From positions 62,001 through 126,000 of the forward strand of contig NZ_JBHTJW010000001.1 of NCBI RefSeq assembly GCF_042676145.1: a DNA stretch of 64,000 bases, written 5' to 3'. Both the position numbers and the translations under genes were made by a program. Under the pieces are notes generated by a model. It was not told the DNA's origin. It did no database searches and was given only the letters and a program-made list of their open reading frames with translations. Of the stretch, positions 51,672-60,407 are shown piece by piece; the stretch's first letter is position 1; the number at the start of each line of letters is the position of its first letter. This stretch comes from Methylophilus glucosoxydans. Lineage in GTDB: Bacteria > Pseudomonadota > Gammaproteobacteria > Burkholderiales > Methylophilaceae.

Positions 51672-52225
51672 GTATTCGTAGAGAGGCGCTGCCAGTCAAA
51701 AAACGGGCCGGGGTCGGTTTTGCGCCCCGGCGCAATGTCTGCGTGGCCGACAATATGCTGGATGGGATAGCGTTGCTGTAGCGCCTTGACCAGGGCTTGC
51801 AAGGTGACATATTGCGCATCTTCAAACGCCTCAATATCACAGCCTTCCAGTTCAATACCAACTGAAAAGTCGTTGCATCGTTCGCGGCCTTGCCATTGTG
51901 AAACGCCAGCATGCCATGCCCGCTGCGCGCAACTCACATACTGCAATAGTTCACCGGTTCGGCGGATCAGAAAATGTGAAGATACTCTGAGTTGCGCAAT
52001 TTCTGCGTAGTAAGGGTGTTCGTCCGCATTCAGCCGGTTGGTGAATAACTGTGTAATGCCCTCGCCGCCATATTGTTGCGGTGGCAGGCTGATATTGTGG
52101 ATCACGATCATGTCGATGGCTGCATGCTCAGGCCTGTCGTCCTGATTGGGCGAGGTGATGATGCGCGCATGACTGGCAAAGCCAGCATGATCAATTTCTA
52201 TCATGGGTGACAAGTAGCGTGACAT
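51668..52225 (-). CDS. ampD: 1,6-anhydro-N-acetylmuramyl-L-alanine amidase
   Basis: Cytosolic zinc amidase that strips peptides from anhydro-muropeptides in cell-wall recycling. Zinc and catalytic residues lie in VIHNISLPP (His42), AWHAGVSQWQGRERCNDFSVGIELEG and VGHADIAPGRKTDPGPFFDW. The 185 residues match E. coli AmpD (183) in order and spacing. An internal ATG seven codons in (52204) is an alternative start. Works on the fragments that MltA generates and AnmK then consumes. Confidence 0.95.
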   Translation of the reverse strand: MSRYLSPMIEIDHAGFASHARIITSPNQDDRPEHAAIDMIVIHNISLPPQQYGGEGITQLFTNRLNADEHPYYAEIAQLRVSSHFLIRRTGELLQYVSCAQRAWHAGVSQWQGRERCNDFSVGIELEGCDIEAFEDAQYVTLQALVKALQQRYPIQHIVGHADIAPGRKTDPGPFFDWQRLSTNT

Positions 52226-52351
52226 ATAAACATTGTAGGTGAATTTGACCGAATTGCGTTATGATTTCGCCCGCGTGCACACCTTTGGCATGCACATGCG
52301 GATCGGGCGGTGGACGCATGCAGGATTCATGACCGCCAGACAGGGACAGGT

Positions 52352-53362
52352 ATGGTTTTTTTACAATTATTGCTGATGCTGGTGTTGATTTTAGTGGCCG
52401 CAGAGGTGTTTACCAACGCGCTGGAACATTTGGGGGAGCGCCTGGGGATTTCTGAAGGCGTGACCGGCTCAATTTTTGCGGCGGTGGGGACTGCGTTGCC
52501 AGAGACGCTGGTGCCATTGCTGGCGATTTTTTCGTATACGTCCTCCACGGGCGATAGCCATGCCGGCAATGACATCGGGGTGGGTGCCATTTTGGGCGCG
52601 CCCTTGATGCTGGCAACCTTATCTATCAGTTTGATGGCTTTTTCAGTCTTAAAGCGTCGTGGCGCACACGGTCATATCCGTCCCGAGCGCACTGGCCTGA
52701 TCCGTGATCTGAATTTCTTTATTCTGGCATTTGTCTTTGCCACGGTGGCCATGTTTATTCCGCACACTGTCCCCATGGTGCGCTACGCTATCAGTATCCT
52801 CATGATTCTGATCTACTTTGTGTATGTGCTGATGACCATCAAGGCGTCTAAAGGCCTGGTGGAGGAGGGGCATGCGACGGAGGCCGAGGATGTCATGATG
52901 TTATCCCGGTTGGGCTTGCCCACCAACATGGTCACCATTCTGCTGCAATTGTTGCTTGGCTTGGGCTTGCTTATCGTCGGTGCCAAAGGCTTTATTAACG
53001 AGGTGGAAACTGCGGCTGCCATTTTGGGCGTGTCAGCCTTGTTGCTGTCTTTGCTGATTATCCCGATTGCTACTGAATTGCCCGAAAAGGTGAACAGCAT
53101 TTTGTGGATACGCAAAGGCAAAGACACGCTGGCGTTTGGCAATATTACCGGTGCCATGGTGTTTCAAGGTACTTTGTTGCCGGCAATCGGCATTATGTTG
53201 ACTGACTGGTCTCCGCGACAAGAGGTCGCGCTGGGCATCCTGATCACCCTGTTGGCGGCCATCTGGGTGCGTTACCGCATTGCCAAAGGTGGTTTGCTGG
53301 TATGGCACCTGCTTGTCAACGGCCTGTTCTACCTGGCCTATCTGGCGATTGTATTAAGCTAA
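52352..53362 (+). CDS. Sodium/calcium exchanger-type membrane protein
   Basis: A 336-residue member of the cation/Ca exchanger superfamily with about ten helices in two inverted repeats. The alpha-repeat motifs are GSIFAAVGTALPETLVPLL in the first half and LLSLLIIPIATELPEKVNSI in the second; GNDIGVGAILGAPLML and GNITGAMVFQGTLLP complete the ion sites. ATG 52352 has AGGG seven bases upstream and begins at the first helix; the in-frame ATG at 52310 adds a polar tail. Ion not known. Confidence 0.88.
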   Translation: MVFLQLLLMLVLILVAAEVFTNALEHLGERLGISEGVTGSIFAAVGTALPETLVPLLAIFSYTSSTGDSHAGNDIGVGAILGAPLMLATLSISLMAFSVLKRRGAHGHIRPERTGLIRDLNFFILAFVFATVAMFIPHTVPMVRYAISILMILIYFVYVLMTIKASKGLVEEGHATEAEDVMMLSRLGLPTNMVTILLQLLLGLGLLIVGAKGFINEVETAAAILGVSALLLSLLIIPIATELPEKVNSILWIRKGKDTLAFGNITGAMVFQGTLLPAIGIMLTDWSPRQEVALGILITLLAAIWVRYRIAKGGLLVWHLLVNGLFYLAYLAIVLS

Positions 53363-53375
53363 CCCTGACTGGATG

Positions 53376-53404
53376 AAAAAAGGCGACCTTCTGGTCGCCT
53401 TTTT
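53376..53404. terminator. Bidirectional terminator between the exchanger gene and pilR
   Basis: AAAAAAGGCGACC and GGTCGCCTTTTT pair around TTCT, between convergent stops. Confidence 0.92.
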
Positions 53405-53407
53405 GTT

Positions 53408-54898
53408 TTACTCTTCGTCGCCGTCTGCGTCCTCCAGGTCCGCGTCTTGCTCTTTCGATAATCCTAGCTTGGATAAACGGTAGCGCAAAGTGCGGAAACT
53501 GATGCCCAGTAATTTGGCCGCCGCAGTTTTATTGTTGTTGGTTTTCTCCAGGGCTTGCAGAATCGTGCGCTTTTCAATGTCTTCCAGATAATCAGACAAG
53601 CTCACATCCATCGGTAACATGGTCCCGGGGGCCGTCGCGGGTGCGGCGCTGGCTGGCGGGACCACCTCAGCCGCTTTCGCCACGGGTTCGTTGGCGCGCT
53701 CCAATACAGGGGCCTTCCAGGGCAACACCGGGCGATCACTGAGTTGCGCCGGCATGTCCTCCAGCGACAAGTCCTCTACCGTAATGGTCTGGCCATCGCA
53801 TAGCGCCAGTGCGCGTTCCAGCATGTTTTCGAGTTCACGGACATTGCCATGAAAGGGCAGTTGCTGAATAAACACTTTGGCATCATCGGCAATCACCGGG
53901 ATGTCTATGCCTTGTGTCTGGCACAACTTGGTCAGCAAACGTTCTGTCAACTCCGGAATGTCTTCGGGGCGTTCACGCAAGGCCGGCATTTTGAGCTGAA
54001 TCACATTGAGCCGGTAATACAAATCCTGCCGGAATTCGCCTTTTTCCATCATGGCATTGAGGTTTTTGTGCGTGGCAGAAATGATGCGTACATCCACCGC
54101 TTCTTCAATGGTGCTCCCCACCACGCGGACTTTTTTCTCCTGAATCGCGCGCAGCAGTTTCACCTGCATGGCCAATGGCAAGTCGGCTACTTCATCCAGA
54201 AACAAGGTGCCCCCACTGGCGGCCTGAAACAGGCCTTGCGTATCCTGAACGGCGCCGGTAAAAGCCCCTTTTTTATAGCCAAAGAATTCGCTTTCCATCA
54301 GGTTCTCGGGGATGGCGCCACAGTTAACTGCGACAAAAGACTGGTCCTTGCGGGCGCTGTTCTGGTGGATGAGACGTGCGGCCAGCTCCTTACCACTGCC
54401 AGACTCCCCGCTGATGTAAACAGGGGCCTGGCTACGTGCCAGCTTGGCAATCATGGTCCTGACATAGCCCATGGCCGGAGACGCCCCAATCAAATCGACG
54501 GTGTTGGCTCCTTGAGATTCTTTTTGCGAGGAAAGCTTGAGCGCAGACTCGACCAATGGCCGCAACTGTTTGAGTGAAATCGGTTTGGTGATGTAGTCGT
54601 AGGCACCGGCCTTGAGCGCAGAAACCGCATTTTCTGCACTGCCATAAGCCGTAATTACCGCAACGGGTAGCCCCGGAAATTGTGCATTGATGTGCTGTAC
54701 CAGTTCCAGGCCCAAGCCATCCGGCAGACGCATATCGGTTAGGCACAAGTCATAGCTGAAAGACTGCAGCATATGTTTTGCATCGGTGACGGTACTGGCG
54801 CTCTCGGCCTGTATGCCCATACGTTCCAGTGTCAGGACGACCAGTTCGCGAATATCGGTTTCGTCATCAACTACGAGACAACGATAAGTGTTTGCCAT
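53408..54898 (-). CDS. pilR: Sigma-54 response regulator (PilR-like)
   Basis: A 496-residue NtrC-family activator. Receiver domain with phospho-acceptor Asp55 (LCLTDMRLPDG), AAA+ domain with Walker A GESGSGKE and the sigma-54 loop GAFTGA, and a Fis-type helix-turn-helix (ILQALEKTNNNKTAAAKLLGISFRTLRYRLSKLGL). An Ala/Pro-rich linker separates AAA+ from HTH. Partnered with the adjacent kinase and with RpoN. PilR normally activates pilA, which is not in this window; the assignment leans on the PilS partner topology. Confidence 0.87.
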   Translation of the reverse strand: MANTYRCLVVDDETDIRELVVLTLERMGIQAESASTVTDAKHMLQSFSYDLCLTDMRLPDGLGLELVQHINAQFPGLPVAVITAYGSAENAVSALKAGAYDYITKPISLKQLRPLVESALKLSSQKESQGANTVDLIGASPAMGYVRTMIAKLARSQAPVYISGESGSGKELAARLIHQNSARKDQSFVAVNCGAIPENLMESEFFGYKKGAFTGAVQDTQGLFQAASGGTLFLDEVADLPLAMQVKLLRAIQEKKVRVVGSTIEEAVDVRIISATHKNLNAMMEKGEFRQDLYYRLNVIQLKMPALRERPEDIPELTERLLTKLCQTQGIDIPVIADDAKVFIQQLPFHGNVRELENMLERALALCDGQTITVEDLSLEDMPAQLSDRPVLPWKAPVLERANEPVAKAAEVVPPASAAPATAPGTMLPMDVSLSDYLEDIEKRTILQALEKTNNNKTAAAKLLGISFRTLRYRLSKLGLSKEQDADLEDADGDEE

Positions 54899-56491
54899 TT
54901 AAACAATTGCCTTTTTAACTGTCAGTGAAAATTGGGTGCCACCGGCCCCCGTGGTATAACTTAATTTTGCGCCATTGGCCTCAGCCAGCTCTCTTGCGAT
55001 AAACAAGCCCAGCCCTGTCCCGGTTTTCTCCGTGGTCATGAACGGTTCGAACAAGTGGGGTTGAATTTTCGGGTCCACGCCTTGGCCATCGTCTTTGACC
55101 AGCAGGTGAATAAACTGTCCGCTTTTATCGCTCACGACGTTCAGTTGCAGGCTTTGTGCCTGTTGCTGACTGTGCCGCCATCCATTTTTACACAGATTCC
55201 ATAAAATCTGGTTGATGTGTCGACGATCAAAAATAATGCCGGTCTCTGCTGCAGGCAAGCTGAGTGTGAAATCACTCAGGGCAATCTTTTCTACCGCACA
55301 AAACTGTTGATAAAACTCCAGCACAAAGCTGTTGATATTTAATTTTTCCTGATTGGTGCGGTCGCGCCGGTTCAACTCCAGCACATCCTTGATAATCTGG
55401 TCCAGCCGCTGCACGTTGTCAGAAATAATTTGCAGCATGCGCTGCGTGCCTGGCTGCTGCGAGTCTTCTTGCATGAGTTGCGTCGCATGGCTAATCGCAC
55501 TGAGCGGATTGCGGATTTCGTGCGCGATATTCGCTGTCAGTCTGCCCAGTGCTGCCAGTTTTACCTGGTGGGCCTGGGTTTGTATTTGTGACCAGTCCTC
55601 AATAAAAATCACCACACCATTGTCTGCATTTTCTGAGATGGCGTGAAAGCGGATACCGAGGTCGCGATTGTTGATACTGAGTTTGGTGGCATCTGGCGAG
55701 GCCAGTTTGGCCGAGGGCGTCGTGCGCAATAATTGCATGATTGCCGGAATCAGTTGCTCCACCGGGGTGGAGAGTTCCAGCGCTGCCAGCATTTGTGATT
55801 CTTCCAACCCCAGCAGCTTGCAGGCTTGCAGGTTGTAGTGTTTGAGCTGCTGGTGCTGGTCTATCACCAGCACCCCGTTAGGCATTTCTTGCGTGATCAG
55901 GGCGTTAGTTTTGGCTAAATGTTCAATATCACGCCCACGCTGGCTGGCCAGCTTTTCACTGCTTTGCATGCGTGCAGTCAGCGTTTGTGCCAGCCAGGCC
56001 GTGGCAAAGCAACTCAATGACAACAGCACTGCATTGCTGTAGTCGTTCATGGGCACGTTGCGGTTTAACAGCTGAAAAGTGTTCTCGAGCAGAATGCCTA
56101 TGGTGGCAATGGCGGCATAAAACATGGCAAAGCGGCCATCGCTGATCAGCCCGGCAAAGATGATATTGATGATGAGCAGCAACCCAATCGCACTCTGGTT
56201 GCCAGGTAAAAAATGCAGCATGAGCACGATAAAAACAATGTCGAGGCTAGTCTGGATCTTGACGGCTAGCCCTTGCTTGCATTGCAGGGACTCAAAGCTG
56301 ACACTGACAGCAATCGCGTATAAAAAGAATAGCAGCAATGCCCAAAAGGTGAGCGAGGGTTCTGCCGGGGCATTGCGAAAAAATGGCCACAACTGGCTGC
56401 CAAACAACATGCCCGAGGCTCCGAGCCTGAAGAGCGTGTACAGGCGCAAGTGCTGGATATCAGGGGTTCTTTCAATCGTGCTGATCATCAT
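54899..56491 (-). CDS. pilS: Membrane sensor histidine kinase (PilS-like)
   Basis: About 530 residues: five to six N-terminal helices, a PAS-like region (ALITQEMPNGVLVIDQHQQLKHYN), H-box LTANIAHEIRNPLSAISHATQL, N-box ILWNLCKNGWRHS, and G-boxes DDGQGVD and GTGLGLFIARELAEANG. Its TGA is directly adjacent to the pilR ATG. The start is taken at 56491, where ISTIERTPDIQHLRLYTLFRLG fits PilS; the reading frame continues open for 47 more codons to 56632 without family features. Confidence 0.87.
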   Translation of the reverse strand: MMISTIERTPDIQHLRLYTLFRLGASGMLFGSQLWPFFRNAPAEPSLTFWALLLFFLYAIAVSVSFESLQCKQGLAVKIQTSLDIVFIVLMLHFLPGNQSAIGLLLIINIIFAGLISDGRFAMFYAAIATIGILLENTFQLLNRNVPMNDYSNAVLLSLSCFATAWLAQTLTARMQSSEKLASQRGRDIEHLAKTNALITQEMPNGVLVIDQHQQLKHYNLQACKLLGLEESQMLAALELSTPVEQLIPAIMQLLRTTPSAKLASPDATKLSINNRDLGIRFHAISENADNGVVIFIEDWSQIQTQAHQVKLAALGRLTANIAHEIRNPLSAISHATQLMQEDSQQPGTQRMLQIISDNVQRLDQIIKDVLELNRRDRTNQEKLNINSFVLEFYQQFCAVEKIALSDFTLSLPAAETGIIFDRRHINQILWNLCKNGWRHSQQQAQSLQLNVVSDKSGQFIHLLVKDDGQGVDPKIQPHLFEPFMTTEKTGTGLGLFIARELAEANGAKLSYTTGAGGTQFSLTVKKAIV

Positions 56492-56809
56492 AAGTCGCAC
56501 GCAGAAAAAACGCAGGGTTGCCGAGCGGCGGCTTGCACTACTTGGCAATTTACTGGATAAGGCATAAACATTATTTTTTAATTGTGAGCATAAATAGTGT
56601 GCTTTTGCTATTGAGCTTGTGGCCGTTATCACGTGGCAATTCGCAGGCTTATTCTAACAGTAATTAAATTTAAAACTGATATACTCCCTGTCAGAGAGAG
56701 ATAAAACCGTGCATATTTGTTTTAGACGGATAAACACTCACAACAATGTCGCAAAAATGGCACCTTTGTCAGCATGAGAAACTGACGATCGCGGGAATGG
56801 GAATTTGTA
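56492..56809. promoter_or_regulatory. Divergent region between pilS and the sigma factor gene
   Basis: A 318-base interval. On the plus strand an extended -10, TG-A-TATACT (56677-56685), lies about 125 bases before the sigma factor GTG; no matching -35 is seen. The left third is an open extension of the pilS frame. No other gene is evident. Confidence 0.4.
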
Positions 56810-57385
56810 GTGGCGAGTGCGCAAGAACTATCGGATTTTTTACGCCAGGTTGAAAAACGGGCCTTCAGGCAAACGGCGTATGCGGTGCGTGACGATCATG
56901 CCGCACTGGATATTGTGCAGGATGCCATGATGAAGCTGGCTGAAAAATACGCCAGCAAGCCGATTGAAGAATATCCATTGTTGTTTCAGCGCATTTTGCA
57001 AAATACCATGCGCGACTACTGGCGGCGGCAGAAAGTGCGCAACTTGTGGACCAGTCTGTTTTCGTCACTCGGTTCGCAAGAGGATGAAGACTATGACCCA
57101 CTTGAAACGATAGAGGTGGAAACCCAGGAAGGGGATCCTGCCGAGCAACTCGAGCGGTCACAAGTGATGCGCCTGATTGAAAAAGCCCTGGCAAAATTAC
57201 CGGCACGTCAACGGGAAGCCTTCGTCCTGCGTTATTGGGAGGAATTAGACGTTGCTGAAACAGCGTCGGTGATGGGATGTTCAGAAGGAAGTGTTAAAAC
57301 GCACTGCTCCAGAGCAGTCAGTGCGTTATCAACGTTAATGGAGCAGGCCGGCATTGGTCGCCGGAAACTGCCAAACAAGGAGTAA
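56810..57385 (+). CDS. ECF-type sigma-70 family RNA polymerase sigma factor
   Basis: A 191-residue sigma factor. Region 2 includes AYAVRDDHAALDIVQDAMMKLAEKY and YPLLFQRILQNTMRDYWRRQK (-10 binding); a variable acidic linker follows; region 4 has LPARQREAFVLRYWEELDVAETASVMGCSEGSVKTHCSRAVSAL (-35 binding). Starts at GTG 56810 with GGGA upstream. DUF3619 and DUF3106 genes follow, a common betaproteobacterial order in which DUF3619 is the likely regulator. Confidence 0.92.
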   Translation: MASAQELSDFLRQVEKRAFRQTAYAVRDDHAALDIVQDAMMKLAEKYASKPIEEYPLLFQRILQNTMRDYWRRQKVRNLWTSLFSSLGSQEDEDYDPLETIEVETQEGDPAEQLERSQVMRLIEKALAKLPARQREAFVLRYWEELDVAETASVMGCSEGSVKTHCSRAVSALSTLMEQAGIGRRKLPNKE

Positions 57386-57388
57386 GGC

Positions 57389-57760
57389 ATGAGGATACAA
57401 CGTCACGTGGATGATGACTTGCCCACCCCTCTGCGCGAAGGGGTGCAGGCACTCAAGCAGGATGATCGGCCGCTGTCTGCCGCAGTACAAGACCGGTTGG
57501 CGAAGGCCCGTCAGGCTGCTTTGGCGCAACATGCAGCTGCGCATCAGGCCCGTTCCGGTTGGTCGGATGTGTTGTCATGGGCTTCATGGGGGCATCCCCG
57601 TGTCGCTGGGATGGCCGCGTTCTCTATCTTTTTTGCGGTGGGCTTGATGTTTATCTCTAACAGCCAGAATGATGATGCGCTGTTGCTCAGCGATGATATG
57701 CCTGTCGAGGCATTTGTCGATAACGGGTTTGCTGCCTGGCAGTATTCAGAAGATATTTGA
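57389..57760 (+). CDS. DUF3619 family membrane protein (possible anti-sigma factor)
   Basis: A 123-residue protein with a soluble basic N-terminal half (LSAAVQDRLAKARQAALAQH), one membrane helix (about 73-91, AGMAAFSIFFAVGLMFIS) and a short acidic periplasmic tail (SQNDDALLLSDDMPVEAFVDNG). Three bases after the sigma factor stop. The topology suits an anti-sigma factor but the sequence lacks a ZAS zinc motif. Regulatory role is inference from position. Confidence 0.72.
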   Translation: MRIQRHVDDDLPTPLREGVQALKQDDRPLSAAVQDRLAKARQAALAQHAAAHQARSGWSDVLSWASWGHPRVAGMAAFSIFFAVGLMFISNSQNDDALLLSDDMPVEAFVDNGFAAWQYSEDI

Positions 57761-57821
57761 TGGCGCTTTGGGTAGGGTTGTGCGCCGGGCGATACAAAAT
57801 GCTTTCATGGAATAATGAGAA

Positions 57822-58334
57822 ATGATACGAAATCATTCTTTGTGGATAGGGTGGATATTCTGTTTCGGCACTTCGTTGCCGAGTTTTGTGGCTGCAGAAG
57901 CGTTCCCGGGCGAGGCCGCTGCCTCGAGTGTGATGGCGATGGCCGATATCGGGGCGATCAAGAATGACCTGGCCCCGGCCGATCCTGCGGCCAATGTGAC
58001 TTGGGCACAGTTGACGGAACAGCAGAAAACCGTGTTGGCGCCTTTGGCCAGTGAGTGGGATAGCTTGCGGCCCTGGCAGCGTGAAAAAATGCTCGATATT
58101 GCCAAGGAGTATCCAAAAATGGATGCGCAGAAGCAGCAGCGCATCCAGCATCAACTGGTGAAATGGAGCCGCATGACGCCCTACGAGCGCGAGAATGCGC
58201 GCAAACGTTACCAGCAGTTTCAAAGCTTGAGTCCCGAGAAAAAAGAAGCTTTGCGCAAACAGTGGCAGCAGCACAAGCAAAAATCGGCGATCAGTGAAGG
58301 TTATGATCCTGAGTTTGATGGCGCAGAGCATTAA
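57822..58334 (+). CDS. DUF3106 exported protein
   Basis: A 170-residue protein with a signal peptide (about 1-25, VAAEAFP). The mature part is helical and charged, with the repeated pattern WAQLTEQQKTVLAPLASEWDSLRPWQREKML and RMTPYERENARKRYQQFQSLSPEKKEALRKQW, characteristic of DUF3106 (related to periplasmic CpxP/LTXXQ-like stress proteins in flavour). Third gene of the sigma cassette. Ends with a strong hairpin. Confidence 0.8.
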   Translation: MIRNHSLWIGWIFCFGTSLPSFVAAEAFPGEAAASSVMAMADIGAIKNDLAPADPAANVTWAQLTEQQKTVLAPLASEWDSLRPWQREKMLDIAKEYPKMDAQKQQRIQHQLVKWSRMTPYERENARKRYQQFQSLSPEKKEALRKQWQQHKQKSAISEGYDPEFDGAEH

Positions 58335-58340
58335 ACTTTC

Positions 58341-58383
58341 TCTCATAAAAAAGGCCCGCTGGATGCGGGCCTTTTTTATGAGA
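58341..58383. terminator. Bidirectional terminator between DUF3106 and the endopeptidase gene
   Basis: An almost uninterrupted 19-base stem: TCTCATAAAAAAGGCCCGC with its exact reverse complement around TGGAT. The A- and T-tracts sit on both sides. Confidence 0.93.
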
Positions 58384-58391
58384 GTTCAGGA

Positions 58392-59510
58392 TTAATTGGC
58401 TTCTTCATTCAGAGACTTGCTCATCGACAGGCCGGTCAGCACAATGCCGGAGCCCGCGCTCTGGGAGGTCAGGGTGCTGTAGTTGTGTTCCATCCATTTT
58501 TTGATGCGTTTGGCATCGCCTATCCGGGTCAATTTGCCAACGGAGTCCAGCAACACCATGATGAGTGGTTCACCCGCAATGGTTGCCTGCATTACTAGGC
58601 AGCGGCCTGCTTCACTGATGTACCCTGTTTTGGAAAGGCCAATTTCCCAGCTGCTGTTGGAGCTGTCACGCACCAACGCATTGGTATTGTGAAAGTGTAT
58701 CGGCTGGCGTCTGCTATTCACATATAAGTCGTAATCAGATGTGGTCGTAATCTGGCGTATTAATGGGTACTGATACGCGGCGTGAACCATTTTGGCCAAG
58801 TCCATGGCGGTTGAGACATTGTTGCTGGTCAGGCCGGTGGAGTCTTCAAAATGCGTATTCATCATGCCCAGGCTGGCTGCTTTGGCGTTCATTTCCTGGA
58901 TAAAACGGGCCTTACCACCTGGATAGTGCGTTGCCAGCGCAGAAGCTGCACGGTTTTCGGAGGCAATCAAAGCCAGGTTCAACAGGTCGGCACGTGTCAT
59001 GGTGGTGCCGACAGGCAGGCGTGAAGAAGTGCCTTTCAGGTAGTCAACGTCCATTTCAGTAATGGATACTTCTTCATTCAGGTTAAGTTTTGCATCCAGC
59101 ACGACCATGGCAGTCATGAGTTTGGTGACAGAGGCAATCGGTGTCGGCGTATCGAGGTTTTTGGAGTAAATGATCTCGTGCGTGTTCTGGTTCATCACCA
59201 GCGCCTTGGTTGAGGCGATGGACAAATTGCCATTGTTGAGCGATTTGCCTTGGAACGAATCAAACATCTCGGCATCGACCGTCGGTCGCGCCGCTTTTCT
59301 GGCATGTGAGTGTAATTTCACCGGGCGCATCCCTTTGGTTTTTTCAGGGTTAACGCGGTACTGTGAAGAAACGCGCGCGCTGTATTTTTTACTTTTGCTC
59401 GCAGAAACGGTTTGTTTCTTGGAGGATGATTTGGCAATGGCTTGACCCGCAGGTGCAAAAGCAATTGAACACATTAGTAAAACTTTAAAACAGTGCTTGT
59501 AAAAACTCAT
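58392..59510 (-). CDS. D-alanyl-D-alanine endopeptidase (PbpG/PBP7-like)
   Basis: A 372-residue exported penicillin-binding protein of the S11 family. Signal peptide residues 1-26, a basic Ser/Lys-rich linker to about 80, then the active-site motifs SVTK (Ser127), SEN (184-186) and KTG (294-296). Missing the large C-terminal domain of PBP5, it resembles PBP7/PbpG endopeptidases. ATG 59510 has GGAAGG correctly spaced; an upstream in-frame start at 59564 lacks it. Complements MltA, AmpD and AnmK in wall turnover. Confidence 0.9.
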   Translation of the reverse strand: MSFYKHCFKVLLMCSIAFAPAGQAIAKSSSKKQTVSASKSKKYSARVSSQYRVNPEKTKGMRPVKLHSHARKAARPTVDAEMFDSFQGKSLNNGNLSIASTKALVMNQNTHEIIYSKNLDTPTPIASVTKLMTAMVVLDAKLNLNEEVSITEMDVDYLKGTSSRLPVGTTMTRADLLNLALIASENRAASALATHYPGGKARFIQEMNAKAASLGMMNTHFEDSTGLTSNNVSTAMDLAKMVHAAYQYPLIRQITTTSDYDLYVNSRRQPIHFHNTNALVRDSSNSSWEIGLSKTGYISEAGRCLVMQATIAGEPLIMVLLDSVGKLTRIGDAKRIKKWMEHNYSTLTSQSAGSGIVLTGLSMSKSLNEEAN

Positions 59511-59626
59511 AATCAACCTTCCTGAAACCCGCCTCATTATTGCCCAGTAATTATTCAGCGTCAATCACTTATCGCAATTTTTTCGTGTGAAAAGTTAAGC
59601 AATTTGCTTGCCTGTCTGAATAAGTT

Positions 59627-59655
59627 TTGGCGCGTTGTGCAGACTATGGCACAAT
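59627..59655 (+). promoter_or_regulatory. Possible gcvH promoter
   Basis: TTGGCG (59627-59632) and CACAAT (59650-59655) with a 17-base spacer, about 34 bases before the ATG. Confidence 0.4.
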
Positions 59656-59688
59656 AATTATCTACTAAACTTTTGATTTTTAAATTCT

Positions 59689-60060
59689 ATGTCAGCAGGC
59701 TTGAAATACTTCTTTTCCAAAGACCACACCTGGGCAGCGCAAGGCGAAGATGGATTATGGCTGGTTGGGATTACTGATTACGCCCAAAATATGCTGGGGG
59801 ATGTGGTGTTTGTGGACCCGCCCAAAGTGGGGCAGTCTGTTGAGCAAGGGGCGGTGTGCGGCCTGATTGAGTCAGTCAAGACCGGTTCTGATCTCTATGC
59901 GCCCTTGACCGGGGTCGTGGACGCCGTCAATGAACAGGCGTTATCTTCACCTGAGCGCATTAATGATCATCCTTATGACACCTGGTTGTTCAAGCTGGCA
60001 GCGACTGCCAGTGGTGCAGAAGGGCTGCTTGACCAATCAGCTTATGAATCACAGCTTTAG
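59689..60060 (+). CDS. gcvH: Glycine cleavage system H protein
   Basis: Lipoyl carrier that shuttles the aminomethyl group between GcvP, GcvT and Lpd. The lipoylated Lys64 sits in LIESVKTGSDLYAPLTG. The 123 residues are close to E. coli GcvH (129). It stands alone: gcvT and gcvP are not adjacent on either side. Solitary GcvH proteins can also serve lipoate relay, so glycine cleavage is not assured from the context. Confidence 0.93.
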   Translation: MSAGLKYFFSKDHTWAAQGEDGLWLVGITDYAQNMLGDVVFVDPPKVGQSVEQGAVCGLIESVKTGSDLYAPLTGVVDAVNEQALSSPERINDHPYDTWLFKLAATASGAEGLLDQSAYESQL

Positions 60061-60086
60061 TGGCTGATGGTTTAGCTGGGGGGTGC

Positions 60087-60281
60087 TTAGTCCGCCTGTT
60101 TGATCCTGAGTGGGCGCTGGGTGGCTGCCAATTCGGCTGGCGTGAGGGCTGCTACTTTCACTGTGTCGGCTTTTTGATCTAGCGATAGCATGGTGTGATG
60201 GATGTTCAAATCGCGGCTGGCTAAGCTCAGAAAAAATAGTGCGATCAGGCTAAGGGGTGTTTTAAGTGACAGTGATTGCAT
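60087..60281 (-). CDS. Small exported or membrane protein of unknown function
   Basis: A 64-residue frame starting MQSLSLKTPLSLIALFFLSLASRD, with a clear hydrophobic N-terminal segment and a polar tail ending RPLRIKQAD. AAGGA lies six to seven bases before its ATG at 60281. It lies convergent with gcvH and divergent from the FmdB-like gene. No family recognised; the ribosome binding site and signal-like segment are the only support. Confidence 0.45.
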   Translation of the reverse strand: MQSLSLKTPLSLIALFFLSLASRDLNIHHTMLSLDQKADTVKVAALTPAELAATQRPLRIKQAD

Positions 60282-60407
60282 GGCGGGTTCCTTAAAGTCT
60301 TTTTAATTCAAATACATCGCGCTGCTTTTTATGATTTGTAACGCGAATCGGGTATAATTTGTTTTTGTTTAGTTTTTAAGCAAGTTATCTTTCGGTTGAC
60401 GTTCAAA

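Noticed and set aside
53849..54577. 242-residue plus-strand reading frame
   Set aside because: Antisense to pilR over its full length; no domain or ribosome binding site.
57687..58346. 219-residue minus-strand reading frame
   Set aside because: Antisense shadow of the DUF3106 gene; the plus-strand gene has a signal peptide, start signal and terminator.
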